Numbered from the stretch's first letter, positions 1 through 8,107 are shown. The stretch is 40,685 nucleotides of DNA from an uncultured Azospirillum sp. (GCF_946480385.1 NZ_CAMLJP010000051.1:1-40685), one strand, 5' to 3'. A program made the numbers and translations. Notes: a model not told the origin generated them from the sequence alone.

Positions 1-327
1 TGCTACAACGACGTGGTGGCGCTCGGGCTGATGCTGGGGCTGGAGGCGCGCGGTCTCAGGGCCGGGCGCGATCTGGCCGTCACCGGATTCGACGACGTGC
101 CGGAGGCCGCGCTCAGCCGGCCGGCGCTGACCACCGTCGCCACCTCCGCAAGGCAGATCGGGCAGGAAGCCGCCCGCCTGCTGCTGCGCCGCATCGCCGA
201 CCCGCAAGGCCCGCCGGAGCGGATCATCCTGCCCAGCCGGCTCGTGGTCCGCCAATCCTGCGGCTCCCCCAGCGACTCCCTGGGCGGCGCCCCCTCTCCT
301 TCCCTCCACCACAGAGACCTGTCATGA
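1..327 (+). CDS. LacI/GalR-family transcriptional regulator, C-terminal fragment
   Basis: The frame is open from the first base, so the DNA-binding N-terminus lies outside the window. What remains is the end of a periplasmic-binding-protein-like effector domain: the stretch VTGFDDVPEAALSRPALTTV is the typical LacI/GalR block, followed by the usual helix with EAARLLL and the late LPSRLVVRQSCG strand. Such proteins repress sugar-catabolism genes and let go when they bind a sugar or sugar phosphate. The stop codon overlaps the start of the downstream hydratase gene (ATGA), so the two are probably co-transcribed, and the regulator may control that gene and others to the left. The effector cannot be told from this fragment. 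Confidence 0.85.
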   Translation, partial: CYNDVVALGLMLGLEARGLRAGRDLAVTGFDDVPEAALSRPALTTVATSARQIGQEAARLLLRRIADPQGPPERIILPSRLVVRQSCGSPSDSLGGAPSPSLHHRDLS

Positions 328-1061
328 CCGATACCGTCGAGGCCCTGATCGCCGCGCGCGAGACCCGCCAGTGGCTGACCGGGCTGGACAACCGCCCCGC
401 GACCGAAGCGGAGGCCTATGAGATCCAGGATGCCGTCGCCCGCCGCCTCGGCCCCGTCACCGCCTGGAAGGTCGGCGCCGCCACGCCCGACGCCGAGCCT
501 TTCCGCGCGCCGATCAACGCCGCCACCGTCTTCGAGGGCACCGATCACCTGCCGGCCAAGCTGTTCCAGGTCATCGGCGTGGAGGCGGAGATCGCCTACC
601 GCTTCGCCCGCGACCTGCCGGTGCGCGAGCAGCCCTACAGCCGGGAAGAGGTTCTGGACGCCGTCGCCTCGGTCCATCCCGCCTGGGAAATCGTCGACAC
701 CCGCTTCGCCGGGTTCGGCAGCCAGGACCGGCTGAGCCACATGGCCGACCAGTTCAACCACGGCGCCCTGATCGTCGGGCCGGCCATCGCCGATTGGCGC
801 TCGCTCGATCCGGTGAAGGAAACGGTGACGCTGGAGGTCGATGGCGAGACCAAGGTCGATGTCGTCGGCGGCAACAGCGCCGGCGATCCGGTCCGTCTGC
901 TGGTGTGGATGGCCAATGTCGGCACCCGCAGCTTCGGCGGCCTGCATGCGGGCGAGGTGGTGACCACCGGATCCTGCACCGGCACGATTTTCGTCGAACC
1001 GGGCAGCCGGTCGGTCGCCCGCTATGGCACCATGGGCACCATCACGCTGAAGGTGGATTGA
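324..1061 (+). CDS. 2-keto-4-pentenoate hydratase / fumarylacetoacetate hydrolase-family protein
   Basis: This 245-residue protein has the layout of the MhpD-like hydratase/decarboxylase branch of the FAH superfamily: AWKVGA near residue 48, a metal-ligand region VEAEIAYRF near residue 86, HPAWEIVDTRF around 119-129, and a C-terminal GEVVTTGSCTG block. Family members add water to, or decarboxylate, 2-keto-enoic acids with a divalent metal in the cytoplasm. The ATG overlaps the stop of the LacI-type regulator by translational coupling, which places the enzyme in a regulated catabolic unit. The start is fixed by that overlap. The true substrate is unknown; aromatic meta-cleavage products or sugar-derived keto acids are both possible, and the LacI partner slightly favours a sugar-derived one. 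Confidence 0.8.
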   Translation: MTDTVEALIAARETRQWLTGLDNRPATEAEAYEIQDAVARRLGPVTAWKVGAATPDAEPFRAPINAATVFEGTDHLPAKLFQVIGVEAEIAYRFARDLPVREQPYSREEVLDAVASVHPAWEIVDTRFAGFGSQDRLSHMADQFNHGALIVGPAIADWRSLDPVKETVTLEVDGETKVDVVGGNSAGDPVRLLVWMANVGTRSFGGLHAGEVVTTGSCTGTIFVEPGSRSVARYGTMGTITLKVD

Positions 1062-1070
1062 GCGGAGAGT

Positions 1071-1101
1071 AACTCCCTCTCCCGGGACGGGAGAGGGAGT
1101 T
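1071..1101. terminator. Perfect 14-bp hairpin between convergent genes
   Basis: AACTCCCTCTCCCG pairs perfectly with CGGGAGAGGGAGTT across a 3-base loop. It lies 9 bases after the hydratase stop and 6 bases before the stop of the leftward carboxypeptidase, so it can end transcription from both sides. No long T-run follows on the plus strand. Confidence 0.7.
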
Positions 1102-1107
1102 ATCCCC

Positions 1108-2283
1108 TCACGGCAGCAAGTGGCCCAGCCGCTGGCCGAGAGCGGTGAGGCCGCTGGAGGCCGGGACGTCGGCACCGGCGACCAGATCGACCGTCCGGCG
1201 GACGGCGCTGTCATAGTCGATGCGGAGCTTGCCGACGACGTCGCCGCGGTGGACCGGGCTCGGCAGTGGCTCGGCCAGGGTGGCGACGACATGCAGGCTG
1301 TTGCGGTCGGCCGGCGCCATGGTCACCGTCACGTCGTCGGCGACCGTCACCGGCACGCTGTCCTCCGCCCCCATCCACACCGGCGCCTGTTCGACCAACT
1401 CGCCCTTGTGCAGCAGGGGGTAGAGCTTGAAGCTGTTCCAGGCCCAGTCGAGCAGCCGGGTCGGCTCGTCGTTGCGCGACTGCGGGCTGGGCAGGCCGTT
1501 GACCACCAGAACCAGACGGCGGCCGTTGCGCTCGCCTGACGCGGTCAGGCCGTAGCCGCCGACCTCGGTGTGGCCGGTCTTAATGCCGTCAACGCTGACC
1601 GGATGGTAGAGCAGCGGGTTGCGGTTGCCCTGGCGGATGCCGTTCCAGGTGAAGGTCCGTTCCGACTCGTAATGGTAGAATTGCGGGAAGTCGCGGATCA
1701 GATGGGTGGCGAGGATCGCCAGATCGCGGGCGGTGGTGTAGTGGTCCGGGTCCGGCCAGCCGCTGGCGTTCATGAAATGGCTGTCGGTCATCCCAAGCTC
1801 GTGCGCCTTGGCGTTCATCAGCGCGGCGAAGGCGGATTGGCTGCCGGCCAGCCCCTCGGCCAGGGCCACGGCGGCGTCGTTGCCGCTGTCGATCAGCAGC
1901 CCGCGCAGCAGATCCTCCACCCGCACCTGACTGCCCAGCTTCAGGAACATGCGCGAGCCGCCCATCTTCCAGGCGGTCTGGCTGACCGGGAAGCTGGTGT
2001 CCAGCGTCGTCCGGCCATGGACCAGCGCGTCGTAGGTGAGATAGGCCGTCATCATCTTGGTCATCGACGACGGCGCCATGCGGGTCTCGCCGTTCTTGTC
2101 CAGCAGCACCTCCCCGTTGGTCAGATCGACCAGATAGGCCTGCTTGGCCGCCGTTTCCGGCGCGGTCAGCGCGACGGCAGGGGCCGAACCCAGAAGGGCG
2201 GCGGCGAGCGACAGGCAGGCGGCCAGACGGCGGAATGGATTGCGGAACGGGGCGGCGGAACGGAGCGGATTGGCGACGATCAC
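1108..2283 (-). CDS. dacC: D-alanyl-D-alanine carboxypeptidase (class C PBP, DacC/PBP5-like)
   Basis: This exported enzyme trims the terminal D-Ala from peptidoglycan pentapeptides. With a GTG start at 2283 it has 391 residues: an arginine-rich start and hydrophobic core (about 18-38, ending APAVA) form a signal peptide. The three penicillin-binding motifs are visible: SMTK with nucleophile Ser73, SGN in LLIDSGNDAAVA, and KTG in VDGIKTGHTEVGG. A C-terminal PBP5 beta domain follows (about 290-385). The GTG has an AGAGGA ribosome site upstream; an in-frame ATG at 2340 would add 19 charged residues before the signal peptide and is less likely. The usual C-terminal amphipathic membrane anchor is suggested by GLTALGQRLGHLLP. 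It sits downstream of soxR in the same direction with 122 bases between them. Confidence 0.92.
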   Translation of the reverse strand: MIVANPLRSAAPFRNPFRRLAACLSLAAALLGSAPAVALTAPETAAKQAYLVDLTNGEVLLDKNGETRMAPSSMTKMMTAYLTYDALVHGRTTLDTSFPVSQTAWKMGGSRMFLKLGSQVRVEDLLRGLLIDSGNDAAVALAEGLAGSQSAFAALMNAKAHELGMTDSHFMNASGWPDPDHYTTARDLAILATHLIRDFPQFYHYESERTFTWNGIRQGNRNPLLYHPVSVDGIKTGHTEVGGYGLTASGERNGRRLVLVVNGLPSPQSRNDEPTRLLDWAWNSFKLYPLLHKGELVEQAPVWMGAEDSVPVTVADDVTVTMAPADRNSLHVVATLAEPLPSPVHRGDVVGKLRIDYDSAVRRTVDLVAGADVPASSGLTALGQRLGHLLP

Positions 2284-2405
2284 CCTGCGGATCCTCTGAG
2301 GTGACGGATGGCTCTTTCGACGGCCGTTTCCATGGACCATCGCCGCGCCGTCTTCACCCCTTATTTTCGTATGGGCCGCAATTTTAATGTGGGACAGCGG
2401 CAGGG

Positions 2406-2861
2406 TCAGGCAGGGTCGAGCAGCCGCGGGCCGGCGCCGGCGTCGCCAAGCTCGTCCCACGGGTTGCGCAGGGGGCAGTCGCGGATCGACAGGCAGCCGC
2501 AGCCGATGCAGCCGTCCAGATTGTCGCGCAGCTTGGTCAGCTTGGTGATGCGGTCGTCCAGTTCCTCCCGCCAGCGCTCCGACATGCGTTTCCAGTCGGC
2601 GGTGGTTGGGGAGCGGTCCTGCGGCAGGGCGTTCAGCGCATCGGCGATTGAGGCGAGCGAGATGCCGAGCCGTTGCGCCACCTTGATGACCGCCACGCGC
2701 CGCAGCACGTCGCGCGAAAAGCGGCGTTGGTTGCCGGGATTGCGCCAGCTGCGGATCAGCCCCTGCGCCTCGTAGAAATGGATGGTCGAGACCGCCACAC
2801 CGGAACGGCGCGCCACCTCCCCCACCGTCAGGTCCTTGTCGTACTCCTCCGGCGACAGCAT
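2406..2861 (-). CDS. soxR: Redox-sensing transcriptional regulator SoxR (MerR family)
   Basis: This 151-residue protein matches SoxR in length and layout. The MerR winged helix lies at about 11-50 ([26 protein letters not shown]), then a dimerisation helix. The four-cysteine cluster [12 protein letters not shown] puts Cys at 118, 121, 123 and 129 and would hold a [2Fe-2S] cluster, the sensor of redox-cycling compounds. The start at 2861 is preferred because GGAGGGG lies just upstream; an ATG at 2885 would add eight residues unlike SoxR. Upstream, at 2923-2940, is a near-perfect SoxR box that also serves the divergent HPP gene. SoxR in non-enteric bacteria usually controls transport and redox genes directly rather than soxS, and no soxS is visible here. 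Confidence 0.93.
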   Translation of the reverse strand: MLSPEEYDKDLTVGEVARRSGVAVSTIHFYEAQGLIRSWRNPGNQRRFSRDVLRRVAVIKVAQRLGISLASIADALNALPQDRSPTTADWKRMSERWREELDDRITKLTKLRDNLDGCIGCGCLSIRDCPLRNPWDELGDAGAGPRLLDPA

Positions 2862-2918
2862 TCCGGCCCCTCCCCTCTCCTGCAACCCTCCATCCCACCA
2901 ATCTGACGGCTTTTTCGC

Positions 2919-2949
2919 TTGACCTCAAGTTCTATTGAGGTTTTAGGGT
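2919..2949 (+). promoter_or_regulatory. SoxR box inside a 19-bp-spacer promoter
   Basis: CCTCAAGTTCTATTGAGG at 2923-2940 is an 18-base imperfect palindrome that closely matches the E. coli SoxR operator. It overlaps a TTGACC -35 (2919-2924) and a weak TAGGGT -10 (2944-2949) separated by 19 bp, the over-long spacer typical of promoters activated by MerR-family proteins. The orientation points to the HPP-CBS gene at 3013. soxR itself starts on the other side, so autoregulation is also possible. Confidence 0.85.
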
Positions 2950-3012
2950 CGCCGGACTTTGCCGTCCGAACGGGCAAAGTGCCGATTGGGTAATCACGGG
3001 GATGGGGACCGA

Positions 3013-4215
3013 ATGACCAGGGGAAAGTTTGCCGCCTTGCAGGAACGCTTGGTGGGATTTGGGGCGGGATTGGGTGAGCTTGTGTTCCGGCCGATCCTGC
3101 CCGGCGCCACGCTGCGCGACCGCATGATCGCCTGCTGCGGCGCGCTGCTGGGGATCGCGGCGACCGGATTGCTCTGCCGCAACATGCTGACCTTCATGTC
3201 CAGCGCGCCGGTTCTGGTGGCGCCGATGGGAGCGTCGGCGGTGCTGCTGTTCGCCGTGCCGGCCAGCCCGCTGGCGCAGCCCTGGTCGATCGTCGGCGGC
3301 AACACGCTGTCGGCCATCGTCGGCGTGCTGGTCGCCGCCGCCATCCCCGACCCGATGCTGGCCGGGGCCGCCGCGGTGGCGCTGGCCATCGCCACCATGT
3401 CGCTGACCCGCTGCCTGCATCCGCCCGGCGGCGCCGCCGCGCTGACTGCGGTGCTGGGCGGGCCGGCGGTGACGGAGATGGGGATCAAGTTCGCCTTCTT
3501 CCCCGTCGCAGTGAATTCCATCCTGCTGCTGACTGCCGGGCTGATGTTCCACCGGTTGTCCGGCCACCGCTATCCGCACAAGGCGGTCAACACCCACCGC
3601 ACCAACGACCCGCCGGCGCAGCTGCGCCCCGGCCTGACCCAGGGCGACGTCGACGACGCCCTGCGCACCCTGGCCGAGACGCTGGACGTCAGCCGCGACG
3701 ACCTGGGCGCCCTGCTTGTCAATGCCGAGCTGCACGCGCTGGAGCGGCTGCATGCCGACATCACCTGCCGGGAGATCATGTCGCGCGACGTGGTCACGGT
3801 GACGCCGGACACCCACCCGCAGGTCGCCCGCGCCCGCCTGCTGGAGCATGGCTTCCGCACGCTGCCGGTGGTGGATGGGCAGAATGCCGTCGTCGGCATC
3901 GTCGGGCACGAGCAGCTGTCGCATGGCGACGCCGTCCATCACGGATCGCGCGTCGGCGCCGTGATGACGCCGGCGGCGACCGAGCTGCCCGACACGCCGG
4001 TCTTCCGCCTGCTCGGCCGCCTGTCCGATGGCCGCACCCATGACGTGGTGATCGTCGACCAGAACCGCCGGGTGCTGGGAATGATCACCCAGACCGACCT
4101 GCTGGTGGTGCTGGCCCGCACCGCCCTGGCGCGCGCGGTGCAGACCGGGGTCGACGGGCTGAACGACGCCCTGCCGCGCGGCTATCTGCGCGACGTGGCG
4201 GCGGGTCAGGCTTAG
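3013..4215 (+). CDS. HPP-family membrane protein with C-terminal CBS domain pair
   Basis: This 400-residue protein has an N-terminal HPP domain (about 40-190): several membrane segments, the motif PMGASAVLLFAVP, and the naming motif HPPGGAAALTAV. A soluble pair of CBS domains follows (about 250-385: ITCREIMSRDVVTVTPDT... and VGAVMTPAATELPDT...), the kind that binds adenine nucleotides. HPP proteins are integral membrane proteins; a plant member has been linked to nitrite transport into plastids, but the bacterial substrate is not settled. The ATG at 3013 follows GGGATGGGG; an earlier in-frame ATG at 2959 lies too close to the -10 box. The SoxR-type promoter upstream suggests induction by redox-active compounds. 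Confidence 0.85.
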   Translation: MTRGKFAALQERLVGFGAGLGELVFRPILPGATLRDRMIACCGALLGIAATGLLCRNMLTFMSSAPVLVAPMGASAVLLFAVPASPLAQPWSIVGGNTLSAIVGVLVAAAIPDPMLAGAAAVALAIATMSLTRCLHPPGGAAALTAVLGGPAVTEMGIKFAFFPVAVNSILLLTAGLMFHRLSGHRYPHKAVNTHRTNDPPAQLRPGLTQGDVDDALRTLAETLDVSRDDLGALLVNAELHALERLHADITCREIMSRDVVTVTPDTHPQVARARLLEHGFRTLPVVDGQNAVVGIVGHEQLSHGDAVHHGSRVGAVMTPAATELPDTPVFRLLGRLSDGRTHDVVIVDQNRRVLGMITQTDLLVVLARTALARAVQTGVDGLNDALPRGYLRDVAAGQA

Positions 4216-4234
4216 CGGTTCGATACCGGCTCCC

Positions 4235-4266
4235 TCCCCCTTCGCCAGCCCTGGGGCGGAGGGGGA
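4235..4266. terminator. GC-rich hairpin after the HPP gene
   Basis: TCCCCCTTCGCC pairs with GGCGGAGGGGGA (11 of 12 pairs) across an 8-base loop, 20 bases after the HPP stop codon. No T-tract follows, so termination strength is uncertain. The rest of the gap to 4569 has no convincing coding frame; it contains the lone iteron at 4527. Confidence 0.5.
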
Positions 4267-4526
4267 CTGGAACGTTTGAAACGCCGTGAAACAGGATCCG
4301 GGGTTCTGTTCACCTGTTCCATCCGGGCGGAGTGGGTGGTTGGCGCGGCCGGCAACCCGCTGATATCCCGTCGGAAACCGCGGGAAGCCGGAGATCCGCG
4401 ACGGACTGGACATGGTACACCCCCCTCGGTCGGTGATAGGTTCATAATCCTACCACGGAGAGGGCGAACGGATAAGCGGCTATGGGAAAATCGCCGCCGC
4501 AGGTTCGCTGTCACCGACGATTTTCC

Positions 4527-4542
4527 TTGAACTTTGGTGACG
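4527..4542 (-). repeat. Solitary origin-type iteron
   Basis: TTGAACTTTGGTGACG is the exact reverse complement of the iteron consensus CGTCACCAAAGTTCAA found in the replication origin. It lies about 2 kb beyond repA, in the gap between the HPP and oxidoreductase genes. Confidence 0.85.
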
Positions 4543-4569
4543 TCCGCCCGGTGTCGAAGGCCGGTGCGG

Positions 4570-5577
4570 TCAAAGCGCGATCTCGACGACGATCTTGCCG
4601 CCGGCACTGCCGTCGGTCAGGGCGGTGTGCGCAGCGTCGGCCTGCTCCAGCGAGAAACGCCGCGGATCGAGGCGGGGCAGCAGCTTGCCGGCTTCGACCA
4701 GGGCGGCGGCGCGGCGCAGGATTTCGCCATGGTTCGCCATTCCCTCCCCCGTCAGCAGGGGCAGCAGGGTGAAGACGCCGGAATAGGTCGCGGCGCGGAA
4801 CGACAGCGGCGCCAGCGCATGCGTCCCCCAGCCCAGGCAGCTGACCACATGGCCGAAGCGCCGCACCGCCTGGAACGAGGCGTCGAGCACCGGCCCGCCG
4901 GCGGTGTCATAGACCAGATCGAAGCCACGGCCACCGGTGTGGCGGGCGACGTATGCTTCGACCGCCTCGGCCCGATAATCGATGGCGGTGGCGCCCAACT
5001 GTTCGACCAGCGCCAACTTCCCCGCCGATTCCGTCGCCCAGACGGTCGCGCCGAAGGCACGGGCGATCTGCACCGCCACATGGCCCACGCCGCCGGCGCC
5101 GCCCTGGACCAGAACCGTCTGGCCGGACTGCAGATTGGCGCGGTCGACCAGACCTTCCCAAGCCGTGATGGTGATCAGCGGCAGCGCGGCGGCTTCGCGC
5201 ATCGTCAGATTCGCCGGCTTGTGCGCGAGCAGGTCGGCCTCGACCGCGGCGTATTCCGCCAGCGAGCCCTGCCGGCCACCAACGCCGCCGGTCATGCCAT
5301 AGACCTGATCGCCGGGCTTGAAGGCGGTGACACCGGGACCGACAGCGACGACCTCGCCCGCCAGATCGATGCCGAGGATGGCGGGCAGCGGATGCTTCGC
5401 GTGGGCGGCGGCGCCGGCCCGGATCTTGGTGTCGAGCGGGTTGACGCCGCTTGCGGCGATGCGGACCAGCACCTGGCCGGGACCGGCCATCGGCCGCGCC
5501 ACCTCGGTCAGGCGGAACGGGGCGTCATACGCATCCAGCACCAGCGCGCGCATCGTGTTGTTCGGATCCTGGGACAT
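4570..5577 (-). CDS. Zinc-type alcohol dehydrogenase-like / quinone oxidoreductase (MDR superfamily)
   Basis: A 335-residue medium-chain dehydrogenase/reductase. The N-terminal GroES-like domain carries RIAASGVNPLDTKIRAG and LGIDLAGEVVAVG (about 45-85). The NADPH-binding Rossmann fold starts at about 150 with LVQGGAGGVGHVAVQIARAFGA, the dinucleotide motif of the quinone oxidoreductase branch. The cysteine and histidine ligands of the catalytic zinc in true alcohol dehydrogenases are absent, so this is probably a zinc-free NADPH-dependent enone or quinone reductase. It is transcribed away from a LysR-family gene with a 114-base gap, the classic layout in which the regulator controls its divergent neighbour. 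Expected substrates are quinones or reactive carbonyls; none can be named from the sequence. Confidence 0.85.
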   Translation of the reverse strand: MSQDPNNTMRALVLDAYDAPFRLTEVARPMAGPGQVLVRIAASGVNPLDTKIRAGAAAHAKHPLPAILGIDLAGEVVAVGPGVTAFKPGDQVYGMTGGVGGRQGSLAEYAAVEADLLAHKPANLTMREAAALPLITITAWEGLVDRANLQSGQTVLVQGGAGGVGHVAVQIARAFGATVWATESAGKLALVEQLGATAIDYRAEAVEAYVARHTGGRGFDLVYDTAGGPVLDASFQAVRRFGHVVSCLGWGTHALAPLSFRAATYSGVFTLLPLLTGEGMANHGEILRRAAALVEAGKLLPRLDPRRFSLEQADAAHTALTDGSAGGKIVVEIAL

Positions 5578-5691
5578 GACCTTGCTCCTCGTTGGGGTGC
5601 ATCGTGGTGATGTCCCGAAGGATGTGCCCAACGCGGATGTTTGAAAAACAACGATACTGTTTGACCTCCATTCATTTATGTATGATGCGGC
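5578..5691. promoter_or_regulatory. Divergent promoter region of oxidoreductase and LysR genes
   Basis: This gap is markedly more AT-rich than its surroundings, with TTTGAAAAACAAC and TGTTTGACC stretches at 5640-5666 and TATGAT at 5681-5686. A TTGACC (5661) is only 14 bases from TATGAT, too close for a standard sigma-70 pair. The LysR start has no clear ribosome site. LysR-type binding here is inferred from the gene arrangement only. Confidence 0.5.
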
Positions 5692-6540
5692 ATGGAGTGG
5701 AGCGACCTTCGGATTTTCCTGGCGATTGCCCGCGAGGGCACGCTGGGCGCGGCGGCACGGCGGATCGGACAGACCCAGCCGACCATGGGGCGTCGTCTGC
5801 GCGCGCTGGAGGAGGCGGTGGGGCACACCCTGTTCCAGCGGACCAGCGACGGCTTCGTGCTGACCGACGAAGGGACCGCCGTGCTGCGCCATGCAGAGCG
5901 CATGGAAGAGGAAAGCCTTGCGCTGGAGCGCGAACTGGCCGGCCAAGGCGGACGGCTGGAGGGCTGCCTGCGGCTGTCGTCCTCCGACTGGTTCGGCCTG
6001 CACATGCTCACGCCGGTCATTCACGAGTTCACGCAGCGCCATCCCGGTGTGGTGGTGGAGCTGTTGACCGAGTCACGGCTGCTGAGCCTGTCCAGGCGCG
6101 AGGCCGACCTCGTGTTCCGCATCCGTCCGTTCGACGAGCCGGAAGTGGTGCAGCGCAAGCTGACCCGGATCGATTACGCCCTGTATGGGATCGTCGGCAG
6201 CCCGCCGCCGGAGGTGGGTGACGGCACCGGCTGCGCGCTGGTCACCATGGACGCCGCCTTCGGCGGCATGCCGGATGTGGAATGGCTGCGGCGGATGCTG
6301 CCGAATGCCCGCATCGCGTTTCGCAGCAACAACCGCGACGTCCAGGCTGCCATGGCCGCCTTCGGCGTCGGATTGGCGGTTCTGCCGCGCCCGATCGGCG
6401 ATGCCCTGGACAGGCTGCGGGTCATCGACCTCGGCGAACCGCCGCCCGGACGCGATGTCTGGGTCGGCTATCACCAGGATCTCCGCCGGCTGGCGCGCCT
6501 GCGCGCCCTGCTGGATCTGATGATCGAGCGGTTCTCGTGA
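5692..6540 (+). CDS. LysR-family transcriptional regulator
   Basis: A 282-residue protein with the N-terminal LysR winged helix (DLRIFLAIAREGTLGAAARRIGQTQPTMGRRLRALEEAVGHTLF, about 5-48), a linker helix, and a type-2 periplasmic-binding effector domain to the C-terminus (LRLSSSDWFGLHMLTPVIHEF... and VQAAMAAFGVGLAVLPRP). Length is slightly short of the usual 290-310. It is divergent from the MDR oxidoreductase at 4570-5577, which is the most likely target. The ATG at 5692 is chosen because the conserved domain begins at residue 4; no obvious ribosome site precedes it. Confidence 0.9.
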   Translation: MEWSDLRIFLAIAREGTLGAAARRIGQTQPTMGRRLRALEEAVGHTLFQRTSDGFVLTDEGTAVLRHAERMEEESLALERELAGQGGRLEGCLRLSSSDWFGLHMLTPVIHEFTQRHPGVVVELLTESRLLSLSRREADLVFRIRPFDEPEVVQRKLTRIDYALYGIVGSPPPEVGDGTGCALVTMDAAFGGMPDVEWLRRMLPNARIAFRSNNRDVQAAMAAFGVGLAVLPRPIGDALDRLRVIDLGEPPPGRDVWVGYHQDLRRLARLRALLDLMIERFS

Positions 6541-6561
6541 CTGCCGGCCTGTGATGCGCAG

Positions 6562-6609
6562 CGTCACCAGAGTTCAAGAATCGGCGGGACCGGCGTCACC
6601 AAAGTTCAG
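6562..6609 (+). repeat. Two iterons downstream of repA
   Basis: CGTCACCAGAGTTCAA (6562-6577) and CGTCACCAAAGTTCAG (6594-6609) are two direct copies of the origin iteron, 32 bp apart (about three helical turns). They lie between the LysR stop and the repA stop, on the far side of repA from the main origin. Confidence 0.88.
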
Positions 6610-6629
6610 CGGCGGGAGTCCGCAGGACA

Positions 6630-7559
6630 TCAGGCGATGCGTGCCATCACCCGCTCGTTGATCGGCGGACGCGACGGGTAGAGGATCAGCCCTTCGGCCG
6701 CTTCCTCGACGCGGGCGTCCGGGTAGGCGGCCATGGCGTATTTCAGATTCGGGATGAACTTGGTCTTGAACTGGCGCACCAGGGCATAGCCGGCGCCGAA
6801 CTGGCCATGCAGGGCCGCCCAGGTGATCGGGGTCGGCTTATCCAGCGAATGCAGGCGATAGGCCAGCCAGATATAGACGTCGAGCGCCATCGACTTGCCG
6901 CTGATCGCCTTCAGCGCCTCTTCCGCCACCGGGACCGGATGCTCGCGCAGAGCCTTGAAGAAGCTATCGCTGAGCCGCACCGTCTCGGTGAACAGCGTTC
7001 CCTGGCGGTCGTCGGGGCGGCGCAGCTGGATGGCGTCGGCGACGATCGATTCCTTGCTCTGCCGCCGGCCGCCGTCGGCGTCTGTGAAGAAGGTCAGATG
7101 GCAGGCGGAGAGCCGTGCCGCCTGATCCTCCACGTCGCGATAGGCCTTGCCGCAGATCGGAATGTCCATGCGCTTCAGCCAGTCATGCATGGAACCGCCC
7201 AGCTCCACCTCCGGATTGCCGGTCTGAATCGCGCGGGTCTGCAGATAGAGCAGGATCATGCGCGCCCGGCTGCCATAGGGGACGCCGATTCGGCGGGTGA
7301 CGCCGTTGCGGTCCTCGATCACGCCGGGCTGGATCACCAGCTTCACCTTGTGGCCCGGCCGTTCCCAATGCTGGTCGTCGGGAAGCTGGCGGTGGGGCAG
7401 CGCCGTCTGGCAGAATCCGGCATAGGTGATGCCGAGCTTGCCGTTCTCCGCCGCCTGGACCGCGGCGGCGATGTCGATCAGGGGCCGTTCCTCGTCCGAA
7501 ACGAGGGCCAGCGCGCCGTCGCGTCCGTGAGTCTCGATCAAACGATGAATGCTGCCCAT
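6630..7559 (-). CDS. repA: Plasmid-type replication initiator RepA
   Basis: A 309-residue protein resembling the RepA_C-type initiators found on alphaproteobacterial plasmids. Recognisable stretches are VPYGSRARMILLYLQTRAIQT (about 95-115), DWLKRMDIP, RLSDSFFKALREHPVPV (about 195-211), and the conserved late block ALDVYIWLAYRLHSL...PITWAALHGQFG. Such proteins bind iterons and open the origin. The flanking DNA holds fourteen copies of a 16-bp iteron, nine of the eleven main copies within 650 bases of its start codon, which supports the assignment strongly. The ATG at 7559 has a GGGAGG ribosome site. It is transcribed away from the main iteron cluster. repABC-type genes are not present, so replication is by RepA with a separate parAB. 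Confidence 0.88.
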   Translation of the reverse strand: MGSIHRLIETHGRDGALALVSDEERPLIDIAAAVQAAENGKLGITYAGFCQTALPHRQLPDDQHWERPGHKVKLVIQPGVIEDRNGVTRRIGVPYGSRARMILLYLQTRAIQTGNPEVELGGSMHDWLKRMDIPICGKAYRDVEDQAARLSACHLTFFTDADGGRRQSKESIVADAIQLRRPDDRQGTLFTETVRLSDSFFKALREHPVPVAEEALKAISGKSMALDVYIWLAYRLHSLDKPTPITWAALHGQFGAGYALVRQFKTKFIPNLKYAMAAYPDARVEEAAEGLILYPSRPPINERVMARIA

Positions 7560-7669
7560 GACGACCTCCCGCTTTTGGTCCCCGGTGACGGCGCCTTGGC
7601 CAAGCGTCCTGTGACCGGCCGGTGACCGAACCTGCCAGATACAACACCCCGGATCGTCGGGAAGGCAAT

Positions 7670-7928
7670 TTGAACCTTGGTGACGCAGGCTAATTGGAAG
7701 CTATTTGGAACCAACTATTAGATTCGTCACCAAGGTTCAGGGGATAAGTCCGAGTCGCGTCACCACAGTTCAAGAGTGGCGTCACCAGAGTTCATGGGGA
7801 AAAACCGGGTCCCTGTGGACGAATCGGGTCTGCGGATTGCCTGACGGTTTGAACCTTGGTGACGCTGGACTTGTCGATTCGGCGGTGGAGTCGGGTGGTG
7901 GCGCCAGCGGGGCGTCACCAAAGTTCAA
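7670..7928. repeat. Iteron cluster 1, mixed orientation
   Basis: Six copies of the 16-bp iteron. Plus-strand copies start at 7725 (CGTCACCAAGGTTCAG), 7758 (CGTCACCACAGTTCAA), 7780 (CGTCACCAGAGTTCAT) and 7913 (CGTCACCAAAGTTCAA). Reverse copies TTGAACCTTGGTGACG lie at 7670 and 7849. Variation is confined mostly to bases 9-10 and the last base. The spacings 33 and 22 bp between the middle copies keep whole helical turns. Inverted copies near an initiator gene often serve as its operator. Confidence 0.92.
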
Positions 7929-8022
7929 GGATTCCAGCGGGTAAGGTGAGCGGCGTGTTGGGCCTGTGAGAGGGACCCGCTCTCTGGTCCAGCCCGTGGA
8001 CCATTGGAAAGCATGGGCTTTC

Positions 8023-8107
8023 CGTCATCCCCGCCAAGGCGGGGATCCAGGAGACGTTTCCCGTAAGCTCTTGAACCGGCTGGATTCCCGCCTTCGCGGG
8101 AATGACG
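8023..8107. repeat. 85-bp interspersed inverted repeat (copy A)
   Basis: Begins CGTCATCCCCGCC and ends GCGGGAATGACG, with inner arms GGCGGGGATCCAG and CTGGATTCCCGCC. The ends pair with one mismatch, and the inner arms form nested hairpins. A second element of exactly 85 bp with the same ends and arms lies at 12408-12492; the central 30 bases differ. This is a REP- or BIME-like element common in such genomes, here sitting inside the origin. Confidence 0.82.

Noticed and set aside
2284..2405. N-terminal extension of the D,D-carboxypeptidase up to 2928
   Set aside because: The extension would read through soxR in another frame; the GTG at 2283 gives a proper signal peptide with a ribosome site.
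4212..4607. 131-codon minus-strand frame between the HPP and oxidoreductase genes
   Set aside because: No start signal, no similarity, overlaps both neighbours, the hairpin and an iteron.
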